64,000 bases of DNA from CAVYGN01 sp964413265. GTDB lineage: Bacteria > Spirochaetota > Brevinematia > Brevinematales > JAOACQ01. The stretch is taken from NCBI GenBank assembly GCA_964413265.1, contig CAYPRX010000088.1, forward strand, positions 1 through 64,000, written 5' to 3'. Position 1 is the stretch's first letter, and each line of letters begins with the position of its first letter. Both the position numbers and the translations under genes were made by a program. The notes beneath the pieces are model-generated. The model searched no databases. It saw only the letters and a program-made list of their open reading frames with translations, and was not told the DNA's origin. This document shows, piece after piece, positions 41,328-49,646 of the stretch.

Positions 41328-41798
41328 ATGAATGAAAATGATGATGATATACTGACAAGGGACGAGGTCAGGCGAATCATTGAAGCGGATCAAAACCCTA
41401 AACACCGCCTGATGCTGATATTGACATATTCAGCAGGCCTGAGGGCTGCAGAGATAGAAAATTTGAGGCCCGGTGATATAGATTTTGCTGAAGATATTAT
41501 CCATATCAGGGATGATGAACATAAACTCGAAAGGTCGGTCTCATTAAGTAAAATAATAATGAAGGAGATTAAACCGTACATTGAAATTTACCGGCCGTCG
41601 ACATGGCTTTTCCCAGGGCCGGATTCGGTGTCTAAAATCACAGAGATGGGCATAGAAAATATTTTTAGAGACGCCATGCTGAAAGCCGGAATTTTTAAAG
41701 AATCCGGGATAGGTATACTCCGGCGGAGCATCGCCGCACACCTTATGGAAAACGGCCTCGATAAGAAGGAAATCAACAGGATGCTCGGGAAGGAATAG
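41328..41798 (+). pseudogene. Truncated tyrosine recombinase-like protein (XerD family), catalytic residues missing
   Basis: 156 residues that match only the catalytic half of Xer-type recombinases. Box I Arg39 is present (AGLRAAEIENL), and box II has R132 (ILRRSIAAHLMENG). The box II His is Gly129, the LGH His is Lys (LGKE) and the frame stops there, before the nucleophile Tyr. There is no N-terminal SAM-like domain. GGGAGG lies about 13 bases before the ATG, rather far. Either a decayed recombinase or a reused DNA-binding fragment. Confidence 0.8.
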
Positions 41799-41820
41799 GG
41801 CTGAATCCCCTCAGGTAATT

Positions 41821-42603
41821 TTACTTATAGCCGATGAAAAAGAGCCTTTTGAATGGAAAGAGAACCCTGCCGTCTTTTCTCATCGGATAATCTTTTTTTA
41901 ATTCCTTAATTACTGAATCTTCAAAACTCTTCCTTTCCGAATCGCTGCCAAGCTTTTCAAGGTATGGTCTCATGCCTGTTGATTGTATCATTTCGAAGAC
42001 AGACATGTGCGAGTCGAATATATGGATATAATCTGTTTTCCACATATCGATCGATCTGAAATAGCCTGAAAGAATATCATAGTAAAAGCCGGGATCATGC
42101 ATGGTAAAAAGGCCCGAGCAGCCGCCGGCAAGCGCTTTCCACTTTCCGCTGAGGGAAAGCCTTTCCAGGGATCTGCCGGCAGGCATATTGTAAAATTGGG
42201 GTAATTGGACGGCCAGTATTCCGTCTTCATTCAGCAGAGAACTGAATTTTTTTATCAAAGCTGCATGACCGGGAATCCACTGGAATGCTGCATTTGAGAA
42301 AGCCAGATCGAACTTTTTATCTGTTTTATAATCATGAGCGTCTGCAAGTACCCATTCATGCTCAGGATAATCTCTAAGGGCTTTATCGATCATGCTTTGA
42401 GAATTGTCAAGGCCTGTCAGCCGGCTAGAGGGCCATCTCTGAAGCAGGACCATGCTGCTGTTGCCTGGCCCGCAGCCTATGTCGAGTATGTTTTCCGGGT
42501 CATGCTCTGACCTTATGCGTTTAACTAAATCGATTGAAGGCAGATTTCTCTCATTTTCAAATTTAAGATATTTTTCAGGGTTCCAGTCCATTTTTTTATT
42601 CAT
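41821..42603 (-). CDS. tam: Trans-aconitate 2-methyltransferase (Tam-like)
   Basis: 260 residues of class I SAM-dependent methyltransferase. Motif I ILDIGCGPGNSS, then LTGLDNSQSMIDKAL, LADAHDYKTD and FSNAAFQWIPGHAALI resemble E. coli Tam through most of its length, including the MDWNPEKYLKFENER opening. Tam detoxifies trans-aconitate. ATG 42603 follows GAGGGGTGT; an earlier in-frame start at 42657 lacks a box and would overlap the operator. Substrate assignment is by similarity only. Confidence 0.85.
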   Translation of the reverse strand: MNKKMDWNPEKYLKFENERNLPSIDLVKRIRSEHDPENILDIGCGPGNSSMVLLQRWPSSRLTGLDNSQSMIDKALRDYPEHEWVLADAHDYKTDKKFDLAFSNAAFQWIPGHAALIKKFSSLLNEDGILAVQLPQFYNMPAGRSLERLSLSGKWKALAGGCSGLFTMHDPGFYYDILSGYFRSIDMWKTDYIHIFDSHMSVFEMIQSTGMRPYLEKLGSDSERKSFEDSVIKELKKDYPMRKDGRVLFPFKRLFFIGYK

Positions 42604-42616
42604 ACACCCCTCAAAT

Positions 42617-42651
42617 TTAATATATACTATATTTACTTTAGTATATATTAA
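42617..42651. repeat. 13-bp perfect inverted repeat, likely operator of the tam gene
   Basis: TTAATATATACTA (42617-42629) and TAGTATATATTAA (42639-42651) are exact reverse complements around nine bases. The dyad covers the -10 box of the tam promoter and the transcription start, where a repressor dimer would block initiation. The AT-rich arms would form only a weak RNA hairpin. Confidence 0.8.
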
Positions 42652-42673
42652 GTTCATATAGGGATTTTGTCAA
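42645..42673 (-). promoter_or_regulatory. Sigma-70 promoter for tam
   Basis: On the minus strand TTGACA (complement of 42668-42673) is perfect, with TAATAT (complement of 42645-42650) 17 bp downstream. The -10 box falls in the inverted repeat 42617-42651. Confidence 0.65.
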
Positions 42674-42804
42674 GAGCTTTAAAAAATATAAATTTAAACC
42701 TGTGATAATCTCGAATAAAAATAAAAAATTATTTATAATGAATCCTAATTTTATTTGTTTTGATCTTAAAGGCATAATAAATAAAGTATTTTATGGAGGA
42801 ATCG

Positions 42805-43446
42805 ATGAAAAAATTTTTACTGGCAGCAGTCATTATCTCTATATCCTCATTTGTTTTCGCGGATGAATTACCGATTATGATCGGCGTAGATTTAGGCGTT
42901 ATACCCCAGTGGACGAGTTTGTCGGTAAGTAATACTCCTTCAGCCCCCCTTATTACCACGAGTACCAGCATTGATTACCTTCAGATCGGCTGCTTTTTTG
43001 ATTTTGAGTATCTGCGTGTTGATTTAGGATATCAGATCAACGATACCGAGCCGAACATCAGCAAATATTCAAATGGTTCGCAGGTTACAAATTACAATGA
43101 TACCAATAACTTTTCCCAGCAGAACATAATGCTGCAGATCCTGGGTAAATTTCCTATTGAGATTACCGAATCATTCCATATCTGGCCCGCAATGGGTTTC
43201 GAGTACAATACCGCTATCTTCAGCGGACATGACAATACAAACGAAATTACCAATACCTACGGCGACATGAATACTTTTTATATAAAAGTAGGTGTAGGCG
43301 CTGATATTGAGCTTTCAAGCAACTTTTACCTGGAACCAATGATCCTTTTCGGCTGGAGTTTAGACAACAGTGTTTTGCATTCACTTGGTATAACAAGCGC
43401 AAATTACATTATCAATGTCAATGTTGGAGCTGCTTACAAGTTCTGA
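42805..43446 (+). CDS. Small outer-membrane beta-barrel protein
   Basis: 213 residues with a signal peptide (MKKFLLAAVIISISSFVFA, cleavage before DE). The mature part alternates polar and hydrophobic residues in short strands, with Asn/Thr/Ser-rich loops and a C-terminal aromatic (AAYKF), as in small barrels. Eight strands are plausible by length. No specific family is recognised. ATG 42805 follows TGGAGGA by five bases. It precedes folD by 11 bases and may share its transcript. Confidence 0.75.
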   Translation: MKKFLLAAVIISISSFVFADELPIMIGVDLGVIPQWTSLSVSNTPSAPLITTSTSIDYLQIGCFFDFEYLRVDLGYQINDTEPNISKYSNGSQVTNYNDTNNFSQQNIMLQILGKFPIEITESFHIWPAMGFEYNTAIFSGHDNTNEITNTYGDMNTFYIKVGVGADIELSSNFYLEPMILFGWSLDNSVLHSLGITSANYIINVNVGAAYKF

Positions 43447-43457
43447 AGGGGCTATTA

Positions 43458-44309
43458 ATGAACAAACCGATTGTTCTTGACGGATCTCTTTATGCAAAGG
43501 AGATAAACGAAACGCTGAAGGAGCGTGTAAACAGGATCAGGGAGATTTCCGGGGCCGTACCTATCCTTGCCACCATCCTGGTCGGGGAGGATCCGGCTTC
43601 CGTCACATATGTCAGGATGAAGGCCAGCGATTGCATCAAAGCGGGACTTGAATCTCTTAAAATCGAACTGCCCGGTGACACAACGACAGATCAATTGATA
43701 AAGGAAATAGAAAAACTCAATAAAAACGAGAATGTGCATGGCATTCTTCTCCAGCATCCGGTCCCGAAACAAATTAATGAAACGAAGTGTTTCAACGCAA
43801 TCGATTATCGTAAGGATGTGGACGGCGTCACATTTACATCGTTTGCGATGATGGCAATGAATCAGATGCTTTTCGGCAGCGCTACGCCGCTCGGTATAAT
43901 CCGGCTTCTTGACAGGTATAAAATCCAGATTCAGGGGAAGGAGGCCGTTGTTGTCGGGAGAAGCCCGATTCTCGGAAAACCGATGGCGATGATGCTTTTA
44001 AACAGGAATGCGACTGTAACGATATGCCATTCTAAGACTTTAGGTATTAAAGAAGTAGTCAAACGGGCTGATATTGTAGTGGCAGCTGTCGGCATACCGA
44101 AATTCATAAAGGCTGACTGGATTAAGGATAATTCAATTGTAGTTGACGCCGGTTATAATAAGGGGAATATCGGCGATACTGATATGGAAAATATTAAAGA
44201 TAAGGTATATGCCTACTCTCCCGTACCGGGAGGGGTTGGCCCTATGACCAGGATCACTCTTATAGAACAAACTGTTATGGCAGCTGAAATTAAGTTCGGT
44301 ATAAATTAG
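43458..44309 (+). CDS. folD: Bifunctional methylenetetrahydrofolate dehydrogenase/cyclohydrolase
   Basis: 283 residues that interconvert 5,10-methylene- and 10-formyl-tetrahydrofolate, feeding purine and formyl-Met synthesis. The catalytic Lys55 is in YVRMKASDC; LLQHPVP, KDVDGVT, VVVGRSPILGKPM and SPVPGGVGPMT are the family signatures. A GAAGGGG box lies before the ATG. It works with GlyA (62562) on one-carbon units. Confidence 0.96.
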   Translation: MNKPIVLDGSLYAKEINETLKERVNRIREISGAVPILATILVGEDPASVTYVRMKASDCIKAGLESLKIELPGDTTTDQLIKEIEKLNKNENVHGILLQHPVPKQINETKCFNAIDYRKDVDGVTFTSFAMMAMNQMLFGSATPLGIIRLLDRYKIQIQGKEAVVVGRSPILGKPMAMMLLNRNATVTICHSKTLGIKEVVKRADIVVAAVGIPKFIKADWIKDNSIVVDAGYNKGNIGDTDMENIKDKVYAYSPVPGGVGPMTRITLIEQTVMAAEIKFGIN

Positions 44310-44380
44310 AATTATATTTTTTTACCGGACTAAGTTAAAATATCCCCTGAACGTTTATTAATAGAGCCGGAGGCTATGTG

Positions 44381-45853
44381 ATGGAATATGAGGCTGTAAT
44401 AGGACTCGAGGTCCATGTCCAGTTAAATACACTCTCCAAAATATTCTGTTCATGCTCCACACAATTCGGAACACCGCCGAATAGCCAGGTATGTCCTGTA
44501 TGCATGGGTCAGCCGGGCGTACTGCCGGTTTTAAACAGCGGGGCCCTCGAAAAGGCGGTAAAAGCGGGACTCTCCCTTGATTGTGAAATACCCTCATTTT
44601 CGAAATTCGACAGGAAGAATTATTTTTATCCGGATCTTCCGAAAGGCTACCAGATTTCACAGTTCGATTTTCCAATAGCTAAAAATGGATTCATAGATAT
44701 TGATCTTCCAGACGGCAGCGTAAAAAGGATAGGAATTACAAGGGCACATATGGAGGAAGACGCAGGGAAACTGATACATTCCGATAAGAAGCCTTACAGC
44801 CTTGTAGATTTCAACAGGGCTGGAGTTCCGCTCCTGGAGATAGTTTCAGAACCGGATCTCCGTTCAAGTGAAGAGGCATATTATTATCTTAAAGAACTCA
44901 AAAACACTATGAAATATATCGGTGTAAGCGATGTTAATATGGAAGAGGGGAGCCTCCGCTGTGATGCTAATATATCGATCCGTCGTAAGGGTGAAAAGAA
45001 ATTGGGTACGAAAGTGGAAATAAAGAATATGAACTCAATTAACGGGGTCAGGCATGCGATAGATTATGAAATAGACAGGCAAAAAACCCTCTTTTCAGAC
45101 GGAAAGTTAGTCGAACAGGAAACCAGGTTATTTGATGCCGCCTCAGGCAGGACACTGCCGATGAGAAGCAAGGAGGAGGCCAACGATTACAGGTATTTCC
45201 CGGAACCGGACCTTCCTCCCATAAGGATTAAAGAACAGGAAATTGCAAAGATAAAAGGATCACTTCCCGAACTCCCCAGGGCAAGGAAGCACCGTTTTAT
45301 TGAACAATACAGGGTAACTCCGCAGGATGCTGAGACCCTTACGGATGAGAAAGAGAGGGCGGATTACTTTGAAGCAGTAGTGAGTGAAAAGATCATCAAA
45401 GAATTCAAGGAAGATCCTGAGAAGACAGGAGAAATTTCGAAGAAGGCCGCTAACTGGATACTTACAGAAACAAGCGCCCTCGTCAATTCCTCGAAAATAA
45501 CTTTCGACGAATTTAAGAAAAGGGTTCCGCCTGTAAATACTGCTGCGCTCCTTGTGTCAATTGAATCCGGCGTCATCAGCGGCAAGATGGCAAAAGATAT
45601 CTACCCGGAGATGGCTGCTTCAGGAAGAACATCTGAAGAAATCATCAATGAAAGGGGCTTAAAGCAGATCACTGATACTGCAGAACTGGAGAAGGCTGTA
45701 GAACAGGTCATAACCAGTCATCCCTCCGAGGTTAAACAATATAAAGAGGGAAATGAGAAACTGATCGGTTTTTTCGTTGGAGAGGTTATGAAGGCTACTA
45801 AAGGGCAGGCAAACCCCAGGGCTGTGAATGAAATTTTAAGGAGAAGATTATGA
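44381..45853 (+). CDS. gatB: Aspartyl/glutamyl-tRNA amidotransferase subunit B
   Basis: 490 residues of the GatCAB enzyme that converts Glu-tRNA-Gln (and Asp-tRNA-Asn) to the amide form. Motifs are GLEVHVQLNTLSKIFCSC with CxC and a later VCPVCMGQPG (zinc site), the cradle domain DFNRAGVPLLEIVSEPD, and the C-terminal YqeY-type helical tail. ATG 44381 follows GGAGG by seven bases; GTG 44378 is also in frame. gatA and gatC are not in this window. Confidence 0.96.
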   Translation: MEYEAVIGLEVHVQLNTLSKIFCSCSTQFGTPPNSQVCPVCMGQPGVLPVLNSGALEKAVKAGLSLDCEIPSFSKFDRKNYFYPDLPKGYQISQFDFPIAKNGFIDIDLPDGSVKRIGITRAHMEEDAGKLIHSDKKPYSLVDFNRAGVPLLEIVSEPDLRSSEEAYYYLKELKNTMKYIGVSDVNMEEGSLRCDANISIRRKGEKKLGTKVEIKNMNSINGVRHAIDYEIDRQKTLFSDGKLVEQETRLFDAASGRTLPMRSKEEANDYRYFPEPDLPPIRIKEQEIAKIKGSLPELPRARKHRFIEQYRVTPQDAETLTDEKERADYFEAVVSEKIIKEFKEDPEKTGEISKKAANWILTETSALVNSSKITFDEFKKRVPPVNTAALLVSIESGVISGKMAKDIYPEMAASGRTSEEIINERGLKQITDTAELEKAVEQVITSHPSEVKQYKEGNEKLIGFFVGEVMKATKGQANPRAVNEILRRRL

Positions 45854-45928
45854 ATTATTTATTACGCCTTGTTATTCTGCCTGTCAGTACGGCTAAGAGC
45901 CTTTGATTTCCATGACAGGGAAATATTT

Positions 45929-46720
45929 ATGGTAGTGGCGATAGATATAGGCAATTCTAATACCAGTTTCGGGATATTTTCCGACAATATGAAGGGAATA
46001 CCAGAAAATGAACCTGAATTTAACGGTAATATCAGGACTGAAAAAACAACAACTACTGAAGAACTGGCCATACAATTTTTAGATCTTAAGAAATTGTGGG
46101 GTCTTGGTGATGTGAATCTCAGGGGAAAGGTGGTGATATCGAGCGTTGTTCCCCAGCTTGATTACGAATTTTTACATATGTTTGAGAAATATTATGACAC
46201 AAGGCCTTATTTTATTGAAAGGAAAGATATTCCGCTTGATATCAATTACGATTTTCCCGAAGAAATAGGGGCTGACAGACTGGTAAACGCATATGCAGGG
46301 AGCGTAGCATACCCTGGAGAGAACCTGATCATTGTTGATTTCGGCACGGCCACGACATTCGATGTCATAAGCGGCGGTCATTCCTATGAAGGCGGGCTGA
46401 TAATGACAGGAATTATGACAAGCTTGAGGGCACTGGAGGAAAAAGCCTCGAAGCTTCCCCATATCGACCTCAATCTTCCCTCTGCCCTTGTAGGCAGGAA
46501 TACTGTTGACGGGATACGTTCTGGCATTTTAAATGGTACCGGTGTGATGGTTGACGGGCTTGCTGCGAAAATTGCTTCAGAAATGAAATGGAAAAGTTAT
46601 AAGGTTCTCGCAACAGGGGGGCTTTCCAAGCTGATTAAAACATTTTCCGGATCAATTGACATGATTGACAGGCAGCTTACACTGAAAGGCTTGTATTATT
46701 TATGGAATTTAAAAGGCTGA
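45929..46720 (+). CDS. coaX: Type III pantothenate kinase
   Basis: 263 residues of the ASKHA fold, phosphorylating pantothenate in the first step of coenzyme A synthesis. Motifs are VVAIDIGNSNTSFGIF (phosphate 1), VVISSVVPQL, GADRLVNAYAG, VDFGTATTFDVI and TGIMTSLRALEEKASKLP. ATG 45929 has an AGGGA box; a longer frame from 45869 adds a leader without family match. It overlaps the amidase gene by 19 bases. coaD, a later step, is at 61331. Confidence 0.95.
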   Translation: MVVAIDIGNSNTSFGIFSDNMKGIPENEPEFNGNIRTEKTTTTEELAIQFLDLKKLWGLGDVNLRGKVVISSVVPQLDYEFLHMFEKYYDTRPYFIERKDIPLDINYDFPEEIGADRLVNAYAGSVAYPGENLIIVDFGTATTFDVISGGHSYEGGLIMTGIMTSLRALEEKASKLPHIDLNLPSALVGRNTVDGIRSGILNGTGVMVDGLAAKIASEMKWKSYKVLATGGLSKLIKTFSGSIDMIDRQLTLKGLYYLWNLKG

Positions 46721-47850
46721 TTATTAGCAGATTAACGCTTTTCATCACCGGTTTTTTTTTAATCCCGGCTTTTTTAATGGCAGATATCACTCTGTCCACT
46801 CTTTGTTTGAAACTGAAAATTGGGGCTAAATATAATATTACTTACGGTTTTGTGGATTTAAACCGTCCGGACAGGTCCGTGAGAATCTATCTGACAATCC
46901 CTTATATAGTCACAGGCGGCAATATTTATTACATGAATAACGTTCCGGTTATAAATCCGGAGGGCGAAATCGAACTAACCCGCGATTTCGAAGAGAAAAT
47001 CACGGAATTATTTGCAGAATCAAACACCGGCAGTGTAAATATTTCCGGCAGCAGTAATTCAAGCAGCATTTCAATGATGCTTACCAATGGAAAAAGTGAC
47101 TTGGGGCATAAGACGAATTATAATGTTTATGGCAGGGAATCAGGCTTCATTCCCATAGACATGGTAATTATCGATCCAGGACATGGAGGCAAAGATCCGG
47201 GAGGTATCAGCCCTGAAGGGATCAAAGAAAAAGAAGTGGTGCTTTCTGTGGCTGATATGGCCGGACAGATCCTGAAAAGTGATTGTAATATTCCTGTAGT
47301 TTTCACAAGAAAGGGGGATTATTATGTGCCCCTCAAAGAGAGGATTGATACTGCGTCCATATTATTGAAGAAGGGAAAAAATCCTATTTTTGTAAGTATC
47401 CATGGAAATATTTCATTTAACAGGAATGTTAAGGGTCTTGAGGTATATACTCTTTCTGACAGGGCAACGGATAATGAGGCTTTAGCCGTAGAAACTATGG
47501 AAAACGCCGGCTATTCGAGTAATGATATCGATAAAACGGCTAACCTTGATTTCATTCTTTCAGACCTTCTAAAAGACGCTATAAGAAAACAATCAGAAGA
47601 GCTTTCAAAGGAAATTGGACTTTTTATAAACAGGTCAGGATTGACTGAATTCAGGGGAAACAAAAAAGCGAATTTTTTTGTTCTTAAATTCAGCTATATG
47701 CCCTCAGTTCTGATTGAAATCGGTTATTTGTCGAATCCAGGCGAGGCAAGGAACCTCATTAACAGGGATTATCAGAGAAAGATAGCCAGTGAAATAGCGA
47801 GGGGAATAAACAGTTATATTGTTAGATATAATAAAACAAGGGGTCTGTAA
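46702..47850 (+). CDS. N-acetylmuramoyl-L-alanine amidase (Amidase_3)
   Basis: 382 residues. A signal sequence (about 1-28) is followed by a ~120-residue N-terminal region that may be a cell-wall or AMIN-like domain (not certain), then the zinc amidase. The zinc and catalytic residues fit: His161 (IDPGHGG), Glu178 (KEKEVVLS), His234 (SIHGN) and Glu339 (IEIGYLSN). It cuts the peptide stem from the glycan in peptidoglycan. It starts inside coaX and is followed by a GerMN gene, a pairing seen elsewhere. Confidence 0.9.
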   Translation: MEFKRLIISRLTLFITGFFLIPAFLMADITLSTLCLKLKIGAKYNITYGFVDLNRPDRSVRIYLTIPYIVTGGNIYYMNNVPVINPEGEIELTRDFEEKITELFAESNTGSVNISGSSNSSSISMMLTNGKSDLGHKTNYNVYGRESGFIPIDMVIIDPGHGGKDPGGISPEGIKEKEVVLSVADMAGQILKSDCNIPVVFTRKGDYYVPLKERIDTASILLKKGKNPIFVSIHGNISFNRNVKGLEVYTLSDRATDNEALAVETMENAGYSSNDIDKTANLDFILSDLLKDAIRKQSEELSKEIGLFINRSGLTEFRGNKKANFFVLKFSYMPSVLIEIGYLSNPGEARNLINRDYQRKIASEIARGINSYIVRYNKTRGL

Positions 47851-47853
47851 AAT

Positions 47854-48375
47854 ATGACATTAATAAAAAAATTAAGTGTCACAATAATTATCTGTGCTTT
47901 ATTAACTTTCCTCGCCTTTGCAGTCATATTATTGATAAGCACAGCCGGATCTTATGATTTTTATTATCCTGATAAAGACCTCAAGACTTTGAAATCAGAG
48001 AAGAGAAGGCTTGATAATTCACTTACTTCAGGAACTCCGAAAGATGAAATGTTAATCAGGGAGTATTTCCTGGGGCCTATCAGATACGACCTGAAGCTGC
48101 CTATTGATACTAAAGTAAAAATAAATAATATCTGGCTGATAAGTTACAAAGGCGAAACTGCTGCTGTAATCAATTTCAATGCGGATTTTCTTGATTTTAT
48201 ACAGTCAGACAGAGAAAATGCAAAGTGGGTACTTGCCGGCCTTATAGAAACTCTTAAAGCCGGCACTGCTATTGAGAAATTCAATATTTATTCCGATGAT
48301 AAACCTCTGAGAGTTAAACTTGGGAATTTGGACCTTGCTAAAGCCATTCAGATCAGAATAGCAATAAAAAAATAA
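47854..48375 (+). CDS. GerMN-domain membrane protein
   Basis: 173 residues: one N-terminal transmembrane helix (about 8-32), then a GerMN-like domain (LIREYFLGPIRYDLKLPIDTKVKINNIWLISYKGETAAVINF). In sporulating bacteria such domains occur in GerM; here the neighbour is a cell-wall amidase, so a role in envelope remodelling is the better guess. It is three bases after the amidase, so likely co-translated. Confidence 0.75.
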   Translation: MTLIKKLSVTIIICALLTFLAFAVILLISTAGSYDFYYPDKDLKTLKSEKRRLDNSLTSGTPKDEMLIREYFLGPIRYDLKLPIDTKVKINNIWLISYKGETAAVINFNADFLDFIQSDRENAKWVLAGLIETLKAGTAIEKFNIYSDDKPLRVKLGNLDLAKAIQIRIAIKK

Positions 48376-48497
48376 TTATTTTCTGTGATTAAACTTCTAT
48401 ATGCCTGATTCCGATCATTATGGTGAATATTAGCCGGTAATGCCCTATTTGGTTTATCGGAATATGCAGTAAATCCTTTAGTTTTTTTAAAAAAATA

Positions 48498-48525
48498 TTG
48501 ACATATTTGAAATTAGTTATAAAAT
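48498..48525 (+). promoter_or_regulatory. Possible sigma-70 promoter of flaA
   Basis: A perfect TTGACA (48498-48503) and TAAAAT (48520-48525) are 16 bp apart, about 40 bases before the flaA ATG. No sigma-28-type (TAAA-N15-GCCGATAA) sequence is seen, which fits reports that FlaA genes of some spirochaetes use the housekeeping sigma factor. Confidence 0.55.
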
Positions 48526-48568
48526 AATTAAATTAACAGGAAGAATTCTTTTTAAAAGGAGTGGATAT

Positions 48569-49582
48569 ATGATGAAAGGAGTTGTGTGGTTATTTGCAAG
48601 TTTATTTTTAATGATGATTAGTTCAATCTCTTTCTCCGCAGTCAAAAATACATTGATTGACTTCAATGTTTATGACTCGAATATATCTATGGTGGCTGAG
48701 AAGGATAGAGTAATTCATTCCAATATGGTTCAGCAGGGTAAAGCAGTTGACCTTTCGCAGTATGGATATCCTGAAGTAGAGTTTACGGGTGATGACTGGA
48801 CTATCAACAAGTGGAAAATTACGCTGGCCTCATCCGCGAATACAGTCAGGAATGATGTTTTGTCTTACCCATTAAAGGTCCCCAGCAAAAAGTTCGGCGA
48901 TGTTTTAGGTGTAAGGATTCACTTTATTGAGGGCAGGTTCCTTTCATGGGCTACTATTTCGCCTCCTTTCGACTTTTATCCCTATTTTGATGATGGTTCT
49001 GATGTAAATGTAAATGCCAATCATGAAGAAAACAGCCTGGTAATGGGTATTTTGATGAATGTCGGTCAGATTAAATCTGTATCCTCATGGATTTACGGCC
49101 TTAACTATCAGATGCAGGTAGGGGTAAGGATTCGCGACAGGAATGATCAGATCCAGGATTTTTTCATGGGCTCTGTATTCTATGATGGATGGAGAAAACT
49201 TGTCTGGACTAATCCAGAATATACGGAATCAGTACAGAACAGGGTGCTCCAGAGAATAGCCCTTTATCCGAGAAGCTATCCTTACATAGCTTTTGATTCT
49301 TTTGTGGTTTATAAGCCTGAACAAGAATTAGGCGGTGATTTCATAATATATTTTAAGGATGTTGATATTGAATACGACAGGGCCATTATACGTGAGGAAC
49401 TTGATATAAACGATGAGGCGGCCTGGGGTATTCTAGCTGCTGAAAGACTCAAAAAGAGAGTACAGGATTTGAGGACAATCGGCGAAAAGATTTATCTCTA
49501 CAGGCAGGAAATGAAACGGCAGAAAGCGGCTACTGAACAGAACATTCCTAAAACTGCTCCAACAACATCTACAAATAAATAG
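48569..49582 (+). CDS. flaA: Flagellar filament outer layer (sheath) protein FlaA
   Basis: 337 residues with a signal peptide (about 1-24, ending ISFSA), as expected for a protein exported by Sec to sheath the periplasmic flagellum. The body has the family pattern: FTGDDWTINKWKITLASSANTVRND, GVRIHFIEGRFLSWATISPPFDFYPYFDDG, then a KSVSSWIYGLNYQMQVGVRIRD region and GGDFIIYFKDVDIEYD near the end. AGGAG lies six bases before ATG 48569. It is a spirochaete hallmark. A strong terminator follows. Confidence 0.9.
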   Translation: MMKGVVWLFASLFLMMISSISFSAVKNTLIDFNVYDSNISMVAEKDRVIHSNMVQQGKAVDLSQYGYPEVEFTGDDWTINKWKITLASSANTVRNDVLSYPLKVPSKKFGDVLGVRIHFIEGRFLSWATISPPFDFYPYFDDGSDVNVNANHEENSLVMGILMNVGQIKSVSSWIYGLNYQMQVGVRIRDRNDQIQDFFMGSVFYDGWRKLVWTNPEYTESVQNRVLQRIALYPRSYPYIAFDSFVVYKPEQELGGDFIIYFKDVDIEYDRAIIREELDINDEAAWGILAAERLKKRVQDLRTIGEKIYLYRQEMKRQKAATEQNIPKTAPTTSTNK

Positions 49583-49595
49583 CTTATTTAAAGAC

Positions 49596-49631
49596 AAAAA
49601 ACCCCGCTCCTTAAGAGAGCGGGGTTTTTTT
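49596..49631. terminator. Bidirectional rho-independent terminator
   Basis: CCCCGCTC (49602-49609) pairs with GAGCGGGG (49617-49624) around CTTAAGA. A run of A precedes the stem and a run of T follows it (49625-49631), so it works in both directions. It ends flaA on the plus strand and the DUF115 gene, whose stop is at 49647, on the minus strand. Confidence 0.9.
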
Positions 49632-49646
49632 ATGCCTGCCCTGATA

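Noticed and set aside
41328..41798. Active integrase defining a mobile element
   Set aside because: Catalytic His and Tyr are missing, and I could not find flanking direct repeats or other phage or transposon genes.
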